From Micropruina sp. (GTDB lineage: Bacteria; Actinomycetota; Actinomycetes; Propionibacteriales; Propionibacteriaceae), in the NCBI GenBank assembly GCA_016711205.1, contig JADJTM010000001.1, positions 1,240,001-1,304,000 of the forward strand: DNA of 64,000 nt. Reading direction: 5' to 3'. Below, in pieces: positions 7,994 to 16,591 of the stretch. The first letter of the stretch is position 1, and each line of letters starts with the position of its first letter. The notes beneath the pieces were generated by a model that had not been told where the DNA came from, made no database searches, and saw only the letters and a program-made list of their open reading frames with translations. The position numbers were made by a program, and so were the translations under genes.

Positions 7994-8179
7994 TCATTCC
8001 TTTTCGAGTTGGACCACCGCGGCGCCCTCGGCCGCCCTCTTGACCGCGTCCACGCCGGCCTTGACGCCAGCGAGGCTGGTGTACGACTGTCCCGTCGCGA
8101 CGACCTCACCGTTGCCGGCCTTCAGACGAAAGCGGAACTTGCCGGACGCGTCCTCGTAGACCTCGAACTTGCCTGACAT
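7994..8179 (-). CDS. YegP-like DUF1508 small protein
   Basis: A 61-residue protein with one DUF1508 (UPF0339/YegP) repeat: KFEVYEDASGKFRFRLKAGN, then VVATGQSYTSLAGVKAGVDAVKR. The ATG at 8179 is preceded by GAGGAGAA, so a longer upstream start is rejected. E. coli YegP has two such repeats; single-repeat forms are common in actinomycetes. Function is unknown. It lies upstream of rplU on the same strand, 165 bp away, and diverges from the hydrolase gene. Confidence 0.85.
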   Translation of the reverse strand: MSGKFEVYEDASGKFRFRLKAGNGEVVATGQSYTSLAGVKAGVDAVKRAAEGAAVVQLEKE

Positions 8180-8333
8180 GGTGTTCTCCTCACCGCGTTG
8201 GGGACGCCTGTCGTCCAGCAATGATGCTAATGGAATCCCACCCAGAAGGGTCTGCCATCGGCCCGAGCGTTCGGCGTGTTACGCCTGGCGCGGCAACGCC
8301 CGCCGGTTCGGGGCGTGCGGCAGGATGTTCCCC

Positions 8334-9029
8334 GTGAACGATGTCGTACAGGTAGTGCGCCCCGACGGTGAACTGCCCGTCCACCGCTGGCTTCCGGCAG
8401 CTGGACGGGGCCCGGGCCTGCTGGTGATTCAGGAGATCTTCGGCGTCAGCGAGTACGTGCAGCAGCGCTGCGCCGATTTCGCGGCCGCCGGTTACGTGGT
8501 GTATGCGCCCGAGTTGTACTTTCGCGAGGGCCGGCTCGAGTTCGACGAGAGCAGCCCGAGCTATGTACAGGAAGGCATCGGCGCCGCGCAGCGGCTCGAC
8601 TGGGCCCAGAGCGCCGAGGACGTCTCCGCAACCTTGGACGCCCTGCGCTCGGCCAGCGAAACCACCGGCCGGGTCGGCATCGTCGGCTACTGCTTCGGTG
8701 GCGGCATGGGCTTTCAGGTCGCAGCCGCCAATGCCCCCGACGCGCTGGTCAGCTATTACGGGTCGGCGATTCCCGGCCTGCTCGAACTCGCTCCCGCGGT
8801 CACCTGCCACAGCCAGCACCACTGGGGGCTGGCCGACACCTTCTTTCCCTCGGACGTGGTCGAGCAGGTCAGGCAGGCGGTCACGGCATCCGATGCGGAG
8901 GTGGAGTTCTACACCTACCCGGGTGCCGGCCACGCATTCGACAACCCGCACCCGATGTTCTTTCACGCGGCAGCGTCCGGGCTGGCCCGCGAGCGCACAG
9001 CGACGTTCCTGGCTCACCATCTGCGCTGA
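8334..9029 (+). CDS. dienelactone hydrolase family protein
   Basis: Alpha/beta hydrolase of about 231 residues, similar in size to dienelactone hydrolase. The nucleophile elbow is GYCFGGG with Cys in place of Ser, as in true dienelactone hydrolases. The acid is probably the Asp in HHWGLADTFFP and the base the His in GAGHAFDN. The GTG at 8334 is chosen because AGGA lies seven bases upstream; an ATG three codons earlier is possible. The family opens cyclic lactones in chloroaromatic degradation, but no such pathway genes are nearby, so the substrate is open. Confidence 0.88.
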   Translation: MNDVVQVVRPDGELPVHRWLPAAGRGPGLLVIQEIFGVSEYVQQRCADFAAAGYVVYAPELYFREGRLEFDESSPSYVQEGIGAAQRLDWAQSAEDVSATLDALRSASETTGRVGIVGYCFGGGMGFQVAAANAPDALVSYYGSAIPGLLELAPAVTCHSQHHWGLADTFFPSDVVEQVRQAVTASDAEVEFYTYPGAGHAFDNPHPMFFHAAASGLARERTATFLAHHLR

Positions 9030-9038
9030 CCAGAAATG

Positions 9039-9111
9039 GGGGACGGTTCCGCATTCCTGCTCACGCGCTGCCCACCACCGTCCGGCTGAGCAAGAAAGCG
9101 GAACCGTCCCC
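9039..9111. repeat. long imperfect hairpin of the GGGGACGGTTCC family
   Basis: Arms 9039-9063 and 9087-9111 pair at 23 of 25 positions, including a perfect outer 14 bp (GGGGACGGTTCCGC). It lies between two convergent genes and probably terminates both. The inner word TTCCTGCTCA is the same as in the 29.1-29.7 kb array. Confidence 0.75.
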
Positions 9112-9128
9112 GATTCCTGCTCAGCCCC

Positions 9129-10199
9129 CTACCAGCCGGACGGACCCCGCCGGTCGTCGCTGCGCCGGTCGTCCCGATGGTCATCCCCGCGGGCGGTGGC
9201 GCCCAGATCGCGGAACCGGTCGGCCAGCCAGTCCCGGGCCTGGCCCAGGCCCTGCCCCAGGTCGCCGAGCAGACCACCCAGGCTGGCGTCGAAGCGCTGG
9301 AACTCCTCGGCGTAGGACGCCGCCGCTGCCGCGGCCTCGTCCGTCATGCTGGCCGCGGCGTCGTCCTCGCGGTGCGGGTAGTCGCCGGCCAGCACCCGGG
9401 TGTACGCACCCGAGGTCACCCACCGATGCAGCTCGCCGGCCCGGACGACCGCGAACGGGTGCGTCTGGGTCTCGACCATCAGCACCCGGATCAGCACGTC
9501 ACGCACGTCGTCGTTGGCGTGGTACTCCCCCGCCTGCTCCAGGAACGCCTCAGCGTCCAGTTCGTCGATGCGGCCGCCTGAGGCCATCTTCATCTGCGCG
9601 CGCAGCGCCACCTCCGGCTGCTGGGTGGCCAGCAGGCCGGCCCGGTCGCCGGAGAGTTCCGACTTGCGTTGCCACTCCAGCAGCGCGGCGATCACCGCGC
9701 GGGCACCGAGGGCCCCGAACGGAATCGCGAACACCGTGCTGGACAGCGCCAGCATCACCCCGAGCAGCGTGCGGTACACGGCGTGTCCGCTGAGCACGTG
9801 CCCCAACTCGTGCCCGAGCACGAAGCGCAGCTCGTCGTCGTCCATCACCTCGAGCAGGCCCGAGTTGAGCACGATCACCGGCGTGTCGAGTCCGACCGCC
9901 ATGGCGTTGATGATGGGGTCGGCGCGCACGAACAGCTCGGGCAGCTCGCCCGCGTCCAATGCGTCACCGGCTTCCCGGTAGAGCCGGTGCACCCGCGCGA
10001 ACTGCCGCTGATCCACCCGCACCGCAGAGCCGAGCAGCAGCATGCGCACCGCACGCTCGTTGAGAAAACCGGACAGTTGCCGAAGGATCAGGTCGAAGCC
10101 GCGCAGTTTGCGCAGCGCCACCAGGGCACCGCGGTCGGCCGGGTGCTCCCAGGCGCGGGAACTGATGCTGGTGAGGCGAATGCGTGCGGTGTCAGCCAT
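9129..10199 (-). CDS. M48-family zinc metallopeptidase
   Basis: Predicted metalloprotease of 356 residues. The zinc site is HELGH (His130, Glu131, His134), and the downstream SELSGDRAG provides the third ligand. Hydrophobic segments around TLLGVMLALSSTVFAIPFG and ARAVIAALL suggest membrane association, as in HtpX-type enzymes. The preceding region NAMAVGLDTPVIVLNSGLLE is typical of M48. The C-terminal 60 residues are charged and low-complexity (D/R-rich). The ATG at 10199 gives MADTARIRL and is preferred over a longer start lacking support. It is divergent from the sigma-factor cluster, with 140 bp between. Substrates unknown. Confidence 0.86.
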   Translation of the reverse strand: MADTARIRLTSISSRAWEHPADRGALVALRKLRGFDLILRQLSGFLNERAVRMLLLGSAVRVDQRQFARVHRLYREAGDALDAGELPELFVRADPIINAMAVGLDTPVIVLNSGLLEVMDDDELRFVLGHELGHVLSGHAVYRTLLGVMLALSSTVFAIPFGALGARAVIAALLEWQRKSELSGDRAGLLATQQPEVALRAQMKMASGGRIDELDAEAFLEQAGEYHANDDVRDVLIRVLMVETQTHPFAVVRAGELHRWVTSGAYTRVLAGDYPHREDDAAASMTDEAAAAAASYAEEFQRFDASLGGLLGDLGQGLGQARDWLADRFRDLGATARGDDHRDDRRSDDRRGPSGW

Positions 10200-10339
10200 C
10201 TGTCCAGTGTGCCCTGCCGCCATATCGCGCAAAGGGGTAGGTTTCTGCCACACCTTCACGGTGAGCAGCATCACCAGGCTGCGCACGTATCAGGACGACG
10301 GGGGTCGACTCCTGAGGGTTTGTGGAAACAGGGACGCTG

Positions 10340-10939
10340 ATGGCTGCATCGGATGTGGCAGGACGCTCGGACGCGACGGAATCCTCCGTCTGGGTCCGGG
10401 CCACTGCGTGTTTCACGCGTTGGCAGGGCGGCGATTCCGCCGCGCTGGACGATCTCGTACGGCTGATGACGCCGGTGCTGTGGCACACGGTGCGCGCGTA
10501 CGGGCTGACCCAGGCCGCGGCCGAAGATGCCGTGCAGAACACGTGGCTGGCGCTGGTCCGTAACCGGCACCAGGTGCACGAGGCCGCCGCAATCGGGGGC
10601 TGGCTGCTCACCACCGCGCGTCGCACCGCCTGGCGCACCAAGTCGACCGACACCCGTACCCTGGCCGTCGAAGACACGCAGCTGGCGGCGAACCTGCCCA
10701 ACTCGGCGGCCGCGGAGGCGAGCGCGCTGGAGCAACTGGCCAGTACGGCGCTGTGGCAGCACGTCCAGACCCTGGACGAGCGGTGCCAGCGGCTGCTGCG
10801 CATCGTCGCCTTCGACGATCGTCCCGATTACGCGGGGCTGGCCCAATCCCTGGGCATGCCCATCGGCAGCATCGGCCCGACCCGGCGCCGCTGCCTCGAC
10901 AAACTGCGCAGCTCGCTGGAGAAAGGTGGCCAACTGTGA
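10340..10939 (+). CDS. RNA polymerase sigma factor, sigma-70/ECF type
   Basis: Small sigma factor of 199 residues starting at ATG 10340 (AGGGAC upstream). Region 2 spans about residues 20-90 (LDDLVRLMTPVLWHTVRAYG, AAEDAVQNTWLALVRN). Region 4 spans about 130-190 (LWQHVQTLDERCQRLLRIVAF ending SIGPTRRRCLDKLRSSL). No C-terminal extension. It overlaps the next gene by 4 bp (GTGA), so the pair is translationally coupled, as sigma and regulator pairs often are. It heads a cluster with an S8 protease and a TPR-CHAT protein and probably controls it. No promoter motif could be assigned. Confidence 0.88.
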   Translation: MAASDVAGRSDATESSVWVRATACFTRWQGGDSAALDDLVRLMTPVLWHTVRAYGLTQAAAEDAVQNTWLALVRNRHQVHEAAAIGGWLLTTARRTAWRTKSTDTRTLAVEDTQLAANLPNSAAAEASALEQLASTALWQHVQTLDERCQRLLRIVAFDDRPDYAGLAQSLGMPIGSIGPTRRRCLDKLRSSLEKGGQL

Positions 10940-11415
10940 ACGCCGAGGAACGTGACCCCCTGTTGGTAGCCATCAAGCGCTTGTACTCCGAACTCGATCC
11001 GCCTCCCCAGGGGCTCAGCGAGCGGGTACTGGTCGCCCTGGCCGTGGACGACCTCGAGCTCGAGTACGAGCTGCTCACCATGGTGCACCGCTCGCAGCAA
11101 CTGGCCGGGGTCCGCGGCGGCGACGACCAGAAGCTGGTGATGGAGTTCACCGCCGCCGGCATCACCGTGATGCTGCGGATCAGCCCCGTCGACGCCAAGC
11201 ATCGCCGCATCGACGGGTGGGTGACCCGCGCCACCGACGCCAAGGACAGCCCTGTCGAGCTGACCGCCTCGCTGTGGCAGGAGCACGGCACCGCCACCTC
11301 ACCGGTCGGAACGCATGGCCGGTTCGAGTTCGCGAGCGTGCCCAGCGGCCTGACCCGGCTGGATCTGGTCGCCGATTCCGATTCGGCCTTCCGCACCACC
11401 CTGTTCGAGATCTGA
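10936..11415 (+). CDS. small protein coupled to the sigma factor, possible sigma regulator with beta-sandwich domain
   Basis: A 159-residue soluble protein without transmembrane segment or zinc-binding cysteines. The N-terminal 50 residues look helical (ERDPLLVAIKRLYSELDPPP...LVALAVDDLELEYELL). The rest reads as a beta-rich domain (IDGWVTRATDAKDSPVELTA...GRFEFASVPSGLTRLDLVAD) resembling carboxypeptidase-regulatory-like or transthyretin-like folds. The GTG overlaps the sigma stop. Position and coupling suggest it senses a signal or restrains the sigma factor; this is inference from context. It is followed 32 bp later by the S8 protease. Confidence 0.6.
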   Translation: MNAEERDPLLVAIKRLYSELDPPPQGLSERVLVALAVDDLELEYELLTMVHRSQQLAGVRGGDDQKLVMEFTAAGITVMLRISPVDAKHRRIDGWVTRATDAKDSPVELTASLWQEHGTATSPVGTHGRFEFASVPSGLTRLDLVADSDSAFRTTLFEI

Positions 11416-11447
11416 GTTCACATCCAAACCCCCCGAGGACACTGCCG

Positions 11448-13111
11448 ATGAGTGACTACACCCCGAAGACCGACCGGGCCGAAGACGCGAAGCCTGAACA
11501 GATCAAGCGGTTCCGCGACCCGCTGGACCGCGATCCGGAAGCGCCGCCGCGGGCACTCCTCGACCTGCTGTCCGGCCGGGTGCTGGACCCGTCCACGGCG
11601 ATGAAGATCCGGGGCGTCGCGCCGCGCGCGACCGTGTATGTCAGTGATCGACTGCTGGTTCCGACCGCTCGACTGGACGAGGTGCTGGCACTGCTCAACC
11701 GGGTCGGCGAGGGCAAGGGCTGGGTCATAGTCCTCGACGACGGCTTCAAGCCGTGGGAGGTGACCATTCCCGACCCCCGCAATCCTGAGCGTGAGATGAC
11801 GCTCGGACGGGCGCGATTGGTGCTCGAGGTCGCCGAGGGCCAGGCTGCCTCGGCACCGGACGCATGGGTGCTGCTGCAACTGGCCCGGGCGGTGGATCGT
11901 GAAGCCGTGGCGGGCGTCGGGCTCGACCATGCGGTGTTCTCGGCCAGTGAGCTCACCGCCAATCCCGTGCACGAGCCCAACCCCGTCCACGAGCCCAACC
12001 CCGTGCACGAGCCCAACCCGGTGCACGAACCGAACCCCGTCCATGAGCCCAACCCCGTCCACGAACCGAACCCCCAACGCGTGAACGGCAGAAACCCGGT
12101 CAACTACGTCGGTCCGCGGCCCTACCGGTGCGCGGACGACGAGCTGAAGAGGCTCCGGCCGGTGGTGGCGATGTTGGACTCGGGTTGCGACACCAGCCAT
12201 CCCTGGCTGAGCGGCGTCGTTGACGAGTCCGTCACCATGGACGGACCCATCGGCCGCACAGACCCGGCCACCGACTCCGAAGAACACGGCGATCTGGCCG
12301 GACCCTTGACCGGTGCCCTCGACACCAACTCGGGCCACGGCACGTTCATCGCCGGACTGATCCACCAGGCCTGTCCCGACGCCGACATTCTGAGTTGGCG
12401 GCTCGTCGACAGCGAGGGTCCGGTGTCGGAGTCCGAGTGGGAGCGGGCACTGTCACAGGTGGTCAAGCTGGTTCAGGCCTACCACGCCGGCAAGCCTGAG
12501 GGACGACGCATTGATGTGCTGTCGCTCTCGATGGGCTTCTACCACGAGAACGTGGACGACACCGAAGCGGTCGAGACAGCACGGCTGATGCTGGGCGCAC
12601 TGGGTGCGATGGGTGTCGTGGTGGTCTGCTCCGCCGGCAATGACGCCACCGCCCGGCCACAGTTCCCCGCCGCGCTGGCACCGTGGCGCGTCGAGCCGAC
12701 GCCGTCCATGTCGCTGCCGGTGCGCTCCGACACGCTGCCGCTGGTCAGTGTGGGCGCGCTCAATCCCAACGGAACCGACGCCATCTTCTCCAACACCGGC
12801 CCGTGGGTGCGCGCCTGGGCCCCCGCGTCGCGCTGGTCAGCACCCTGCCGCGCTGGAACGGCGGTTTCCTGCCGTTCGCCCGGGTGAAGTACGAGGGCCG
12901 CACCCGGGAAGGCTTCGACCCCGACAACTTCGGCGCGGGATTCGGAACCTGGACCGGCTCTTCGTTCTCCGCCCCCCTGCTCGCCGGGCGCATTGCCGCC
13001 AGCCTGCTGAGGGACATGCCCGCGGACGAGGATGAGGCCCGAAAGACCGGCGTCGAGCGCGGCTGGAAGGCGATCGAGAAGCACACAGAACTGCGGATCG
13101 TACCGAACTAG
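11448..13111 (+). CDS. subtilisin-type (S8) serine protease, reading frame broken once near 12820-12826
   Basis: Restoring one base gives a 554-residue protein. An N-terminal domain (residues 1-170) precedes a linker of six NPVHEP repeats (172-207). The S8 domain has Asp244 (VVAMLDSGCDTSHP), His297 (NSGHGTFIAG), the oxyanion Asn398 (CSAGND) and Ser506 (GSSFSAPLLAG). The Ser lies in the frame after the break. As assembled, the first frame stops at 12887 without the catalytic Ser. Adding a G or C in the run GGGCCCCCGCG would read WAPGVALVST, typical of the family. There is no signal peptide, so the protease is probably cytoplasmic. It lies between a sigma-linked gene and a CHAT protein gene, suggesting a protease pair. 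The break may be real or a sequence error. Confidence 0.82.
11961..12068 (+). repeat. 18-bp tandem repeat encoding NPVHEP linker
   Basis: Six consecutive 18-bp units (consensus AACCCCGTCCACGAGCCC) with silent variation only, encoding (NPVHEP)6 between the N-terminal and catalytic domains of the S8 protease. A partial seventh unit follows. Copy number could vary without shifting the frame. Confidence 0.93.
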
Positions 13112-13202
13112 TCGTCTGTTGACCGAGCAGAACGCAGCGAGGCGTCAGGCAGCCGGCAGGGGTTGGTAACCGCGGTGGTGGCCGCACATGCCACGATGAG
13201 GG

Positions 13203-15626
13203 GTGCTCACAGCCGCTCAACTCCACGCCCGCGCGACGGACGCGAATGCGAATGGGCGCTATCGGGAGGCTCGTCGGCACTTTCTGAAGGGTCTCGCTCG
13301 AACGAGTGATCCCACTCTCGTGACTGCCCTGCAGCGAGGGCTGAGCTACGCAGAAACCGAGTTGGGCGATGCGGTGCGAGGCCTCGCACTGCTCGACGAA
13401 GCGCTGAACGCCACGCGGCCACTGACCTCGCTGGAGCGAGGAATGCTGCTGTCCCAGCGCGGCCTGGTGCACAATCGGCTGGGCGACGTCAGAGCGTCGC
13501 TGAGCGATTACGCCGCCGCCGAGCCACTTCTCGCGGGAGTGCCCGAAGAGTTGGCGCGGATCGGACTCAACCGCGGCAACATCTTCGTCGACCGCGGCGA
13601 CGCGGCGGCCGCGATCGACGACTACTCCATGGCGCTGGAGCAGTTCGGCATCCTCGATCGGTTGGACGGGCGCGCGAAGGCGACCCACAATCTCGGCTAC
13701 GCGCACATGATTCTGGGCGATCTCGTCCAGTCGTTGCGCCTGTTCGACGAGGCGTACCAGGTTCTTCGCACCCAAACCCCGGCGCTGGTCGCGATCCTCG
13801 ATCAGGATCGTGCGGAAGCGCTGCAGTCGGCGGGATTGACCGACGAGGCGGAGAAGCTGCTGCGCAGTGCCGCCGCCCGTTTCGGTGCGCGACGGGTCCG
13901 GTTACGGCAGGCCGATGCGGAGATGTCGCTGGCGCAACTGCTGGCCTGGGACGATCCGGTCGCCGCGGGTCGGGTCGCCATGCGGGCGGCCCGGCGCTTC
14001 GAGCGGGCCGGCGCCCCGCATCAGGCGCTGCGCTGCCGGGCCATCAAAGCGGCCTGCGACCTGTCCCGCGGAGTGGCCGATCAACGCGAGGCAGAGACGC
14101 TGCTGAGCGAACTGCGCAGGCTCGGCATCCGGCGCGACGCCCAGCTGTTGCAGGTGCTGCTGTCCGGAGCCCAGGGACGCGCCGGGGCATTGCGGTTGCC
14201 CCCCAACACGGCCCTGCCGCTCCGGCTGATCGCGGCCGATCTGCGGGCGGACGAGGCCGAGGCGGCCGGGCACCACAATCGCGCGATGCGCATCATCCGC
14301 GACGCCCTTGATCAGCTCGCGGGCTGGCAGGCCACCTTCGGCAGCCTCGACCTGCAGACGTCCGCCGCCAGCCACGCCCAACCGCTGCTCGAACGGGGAC
14401 TGCGGCTAGCGGTCTCCACCGGACGTCCCGGCGTGGTCCACCAGTGGATCGAACGCACCGGCGCGCTCACCGGGCGGCTGAACCCGCTGCGTCCGCCGGC
14501 GGACCCCGAGCTCGCGGAACGGTTGACGCGGTTGCGCGCACTGAGTCAGGAGGACGACCCCAGCCCGGACGATCTCCGCGAACGCGACCTGCTGCTGCGT
14601 GCCGTCCGCGAACGCTCCTGGATGGGCGAGGGCGCCGCCGAACTGCACGATCTGGTCACTCTGGGCCGGCTGCAGGCCGAACTGGCCGAATGCGACGCCA
14701 CCCTGATCGCGCTTTTCAGCGTCGGGCCGGACACGTTCGCCCTGGTGGTCACGGCCAGATCCAGCAGGTTGATCAGGTTGTGCGACAGCGACGAGTTGCG
14801 TTGCCAGGTGGGTGGGCTGCCCGCCGACCTCGACCTCGCCGCCGCGGACCTGCCGCCGATGATCGCCGAATCGGTGCTCGCATCGCTGCAGGATCGGTTG
14901 CGCGCCCTCGACGACCTGATTCTCGCGCCGCTGAGTGCTGACCTTGCAGCGCCCCGGATCGTGATCAACCCGATCGGCGCGTTCTCTGGTCTGCCCTGGG
15001 TGCTGATGCCGTCGCTGGCCGGCCGGTCGGTGACCATTCCGCGCAGCGCGTCCGCGTGGGTGGCCGCACGATCGAAGCCGCACGAATACGCGACGTCCGG
15101 GTTCGCGGCCGGGCCGCGGCTGACGCGTGCCGAGCACGAGGTGGCCGCAGCCTCGGCACACTGGGCACAGCCCCAGGTGCTGGCCGGACCCGGGGCCACG
15201 GCGGACGCGGTCGGTGAACTGGCGGGCCGGGTCGACCTGTTGCACCTGGCCGCGCACGGCCACCATGTGGCCGAGAACCCGCTGTTCAGCAACCTCGAAC
15301 TGGTGGACGGGCCCTGGTTCGGCTATGACCTGGACCAACTGCCCCAGGTACCCGAGACCGTCATCCTCTCGGCCTGCGAACTGGGCGCCACCACCATTCG
15401 GCGCGGCGATGAGCTGCTCGGCCTGACCACCGCCTGGCTGCACGCGGGCGCACGCTGCGTGATCGCGTCCCCCGCGAGCGTGTCGGACGAGGTCGCGGCC
15501 GCGATTCTGCCCGACATGCACGCCGAGTTGGCCAAGGGCAGCCCGCCCGCGGACGCCTTGGCGGCGGCGACGGCGAAGCACCCGGAGCTGTTGTCGACGT
15601 TCCAGTGCTACGGCGCGGGGTGGTAG
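13203..15626 (+). CDS. TPR-CHAT domain protein (caspase-like protease)
   Basis: An 807-residue protein. Residues about 5-430 are helical tetratricopeptide-like repeats (for example NRGNIFVDRGDAAAAIDDYS, THNLGYAHMILGDLVQSLRL). The C-terminal CHAT domain, from about 500 to the end, is related to caspases and separase. The catalytic dyad is visible: His685 in LLHLAAHGHH and Cys725 in VILSACELG. CHAT proteases act in cell death and defence, for example gasdermin activation and Craspase, usually with a sensor repeat region. Here the TPR array would be the sensor. It follows the S8 protease by 91 bp, same strand. The GTG at 13203 has an oddly close GAGGG, so the exact start is uncertain. Confidence 0.88.
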   Translation: MLTAAQLHARATDANANGRYREARRHFLKGLARTSDPTLVTALQRGLSYAETELGDAVRGLALLDEALNATRPLTSLERGMLLSQRGLVHNRLGDVRASLSDYAAAEPLLAGVPEELARIGLNRGNIFVDRGDAAAAIDDYSMALEQFGILDRLDGRAKATHNLGYAHMILGDLVQSLRLFDEAYQVLRTQTPALVAILDQDRAEALQSAGLTDEAEKLLRSAAARFGARRVRLRQADAEMSLAQLLAWDDPVAAGRVAMRAARRFERAGAPHQALRCRAIKAACDLSRGVADQREAETLLSELRRLGIRRDAQLLQVLLSGAQGRAGALRLPPNTALPLRLIAADLRADEAEAAGHHNRAMRIIRDALDQLAGWQATFGSLDLQTSAASHAQPLLERGLRLAVSTGRPGVVHQWIERTGALTGRLNPLRPPADPELAERLTRLRALSQEDDPSPDDLRERDLLLRAVRERSWMGEGAAELHDLVTLGRLQAELAECDATLIALFSVGPDTFALVVTARSSRLIRLCDSDELRCQVGGLPADLDLAAADLPPMIAESVLASLQDRLRALDDLILAPLSADLAAPRIVINPIGAFSGLPWVLMPSLAGRSVTIPRSASAWVAARSKPHEYATSGFAAGPRLTRAEHEVAAASAHWAQPQVLAGPGATADAVGELAGRVDLLHLAAHGHHVAENPLFSNLELVDGPWFGYDLDQLPQVPETVILSACELGATTIRRGDELLGLTTAWLHAGARCVIASPASVSDEVAAAILPDMHAELAKGSPPADALAAATAKHPELLSTFQCYGAGW

Positions 15627-15694
15627 GGCTGCTGTTGAGCGGGATGACGGGACAGGTCACGACACGCTGTCTCCACCAGCGGGGCGCGGTAAGA

Positions 15695-15846
15695 GATCCC
15701 GGCATCCGCCGGGATGACGAGGGAGCCGGGATGACGGGAGAGGTCACCACACGCTGTCCACCAGCGGGCGGAAGATCGGCACGCCGATGACGAGGAGCCG
15801 GGTGAGGGACAGGTTTCGACACGCTGATCCCGGCATCCGCCGGGAT
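15695..15846. repeat. two 20-bp palindromes plus partial copies in the gap after the CHAT gene
   Basis: The 289 bp between the CHAT gene and the convergent hydrolase hold intact palindromes at 15695-15714 and 15827-15846 (ATCCCGGCATCCGCCGGGAT). Degenerate pieces such as GGGATGACG and GACAGGTCACGACACGCT surround them. No gene is seen. The palindromes can act as terminators for both flanking genes. Confidence 0.85.
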
Positions 15847-15915
15847 GACGAGAGAGCCGGGAATCACGGGACAGGTCACGCACGTTCGACCATGGGACAG
15901 GGTCACGACCGGCGA

Positions 15916-16539
15916 TTACCCGCCCAGGAACTCGGCCACCGTCGACACGATCGAATCCCGGACGTCCGCCCGCTTGCTGAAGGAGTGCGTGCCCGGCACC
16001 CCGACCACCAGCGGCTGCGCTCCCCCCGCCCCCTTGGCCGCGTCGCGCACGTCCTGCGGTGAACCGAAGGGGTCGCTCGCGCCCTGCACCACCAACACCG
16101 GCCCCGACACAGCCGCCAGCTCGGCGACCCGCGAGACGTCTGGACGCCCCGGCGGATGCAGCGGGAACGACAGGCAGACCACCCCCGCCTGACGCTCGTC
16201 GAAACCTCGGCACGCACCCCGCGCACCGGCGGAGCGTCCACCCACCCACAGCGGCAGGTGAGCAAACGCCGCCACCACCGCGTCGAGCGCCGGCCGCCAG
16301 CCCTGGTCGACCACGTCCGGACGGGCCACCGTCCGGCGGCCCGCCACCCGCCACGGTTGCTCGTGCCGGATCACCGTCACCCCACGCGCCGGCAACGCCG
16401 AGGCCAGCGCCCCCAGGTCGAACGCCTCGATGCCGCCGCCCGCCCCGTGGCCGAGCAGCAGCACGGCGCGCGGATCGTCCGCTGCCGAAACGGTCAGCCG
16501 GCAGGGTCCGAGCGGGGTGTCGACGAGCCAGGGAGCCAT
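15916..16539 (-). CDS. alpha/beta hydrolase of the KANL3/TEX30-like type
   Basis: A 207-residue predicted cytoplasmic hydrolase. The nucleophile elbow is GGRSAGAR (Ser about residue 105). The acid is probably Asp in QGASDPFGSPQDV and the base His in GTHSFSKR. An early LLLGHGAGGG forms the oxyanion region. The ATG at 16539 is chosen because the fold begins right after it. The similar small hydrolases in many bacteria have no known substrate. It converges on the CHAT gene and diverges from the DUF2207 gene by 52 bp. Confidence 0.83.
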   Translation of the reverse strand: MAPWLVDTPLGPCRLTVSAADDPRAVLLLGHGAGGGIEAFDLGALASALPARGVTVIRHEQPWRVAGRRTVARPDVVDQGWRPALDAVVAAFAHLPLWVGGRSAGARGACRGFDERQAGVVCLSFPLHPPGRPDVSRVAELAAVSGPVLVVQGASDPFGSPQDVRDAAKGAGGAQPLVVGVPGTHSFSKRADVRDSIVSTVAEFLGG

Positions 16540-16591
16540 GCGCCGATTGTGTCGGCCTGGGGGGCTACCGCGCACCTGTCACCATGGATGC

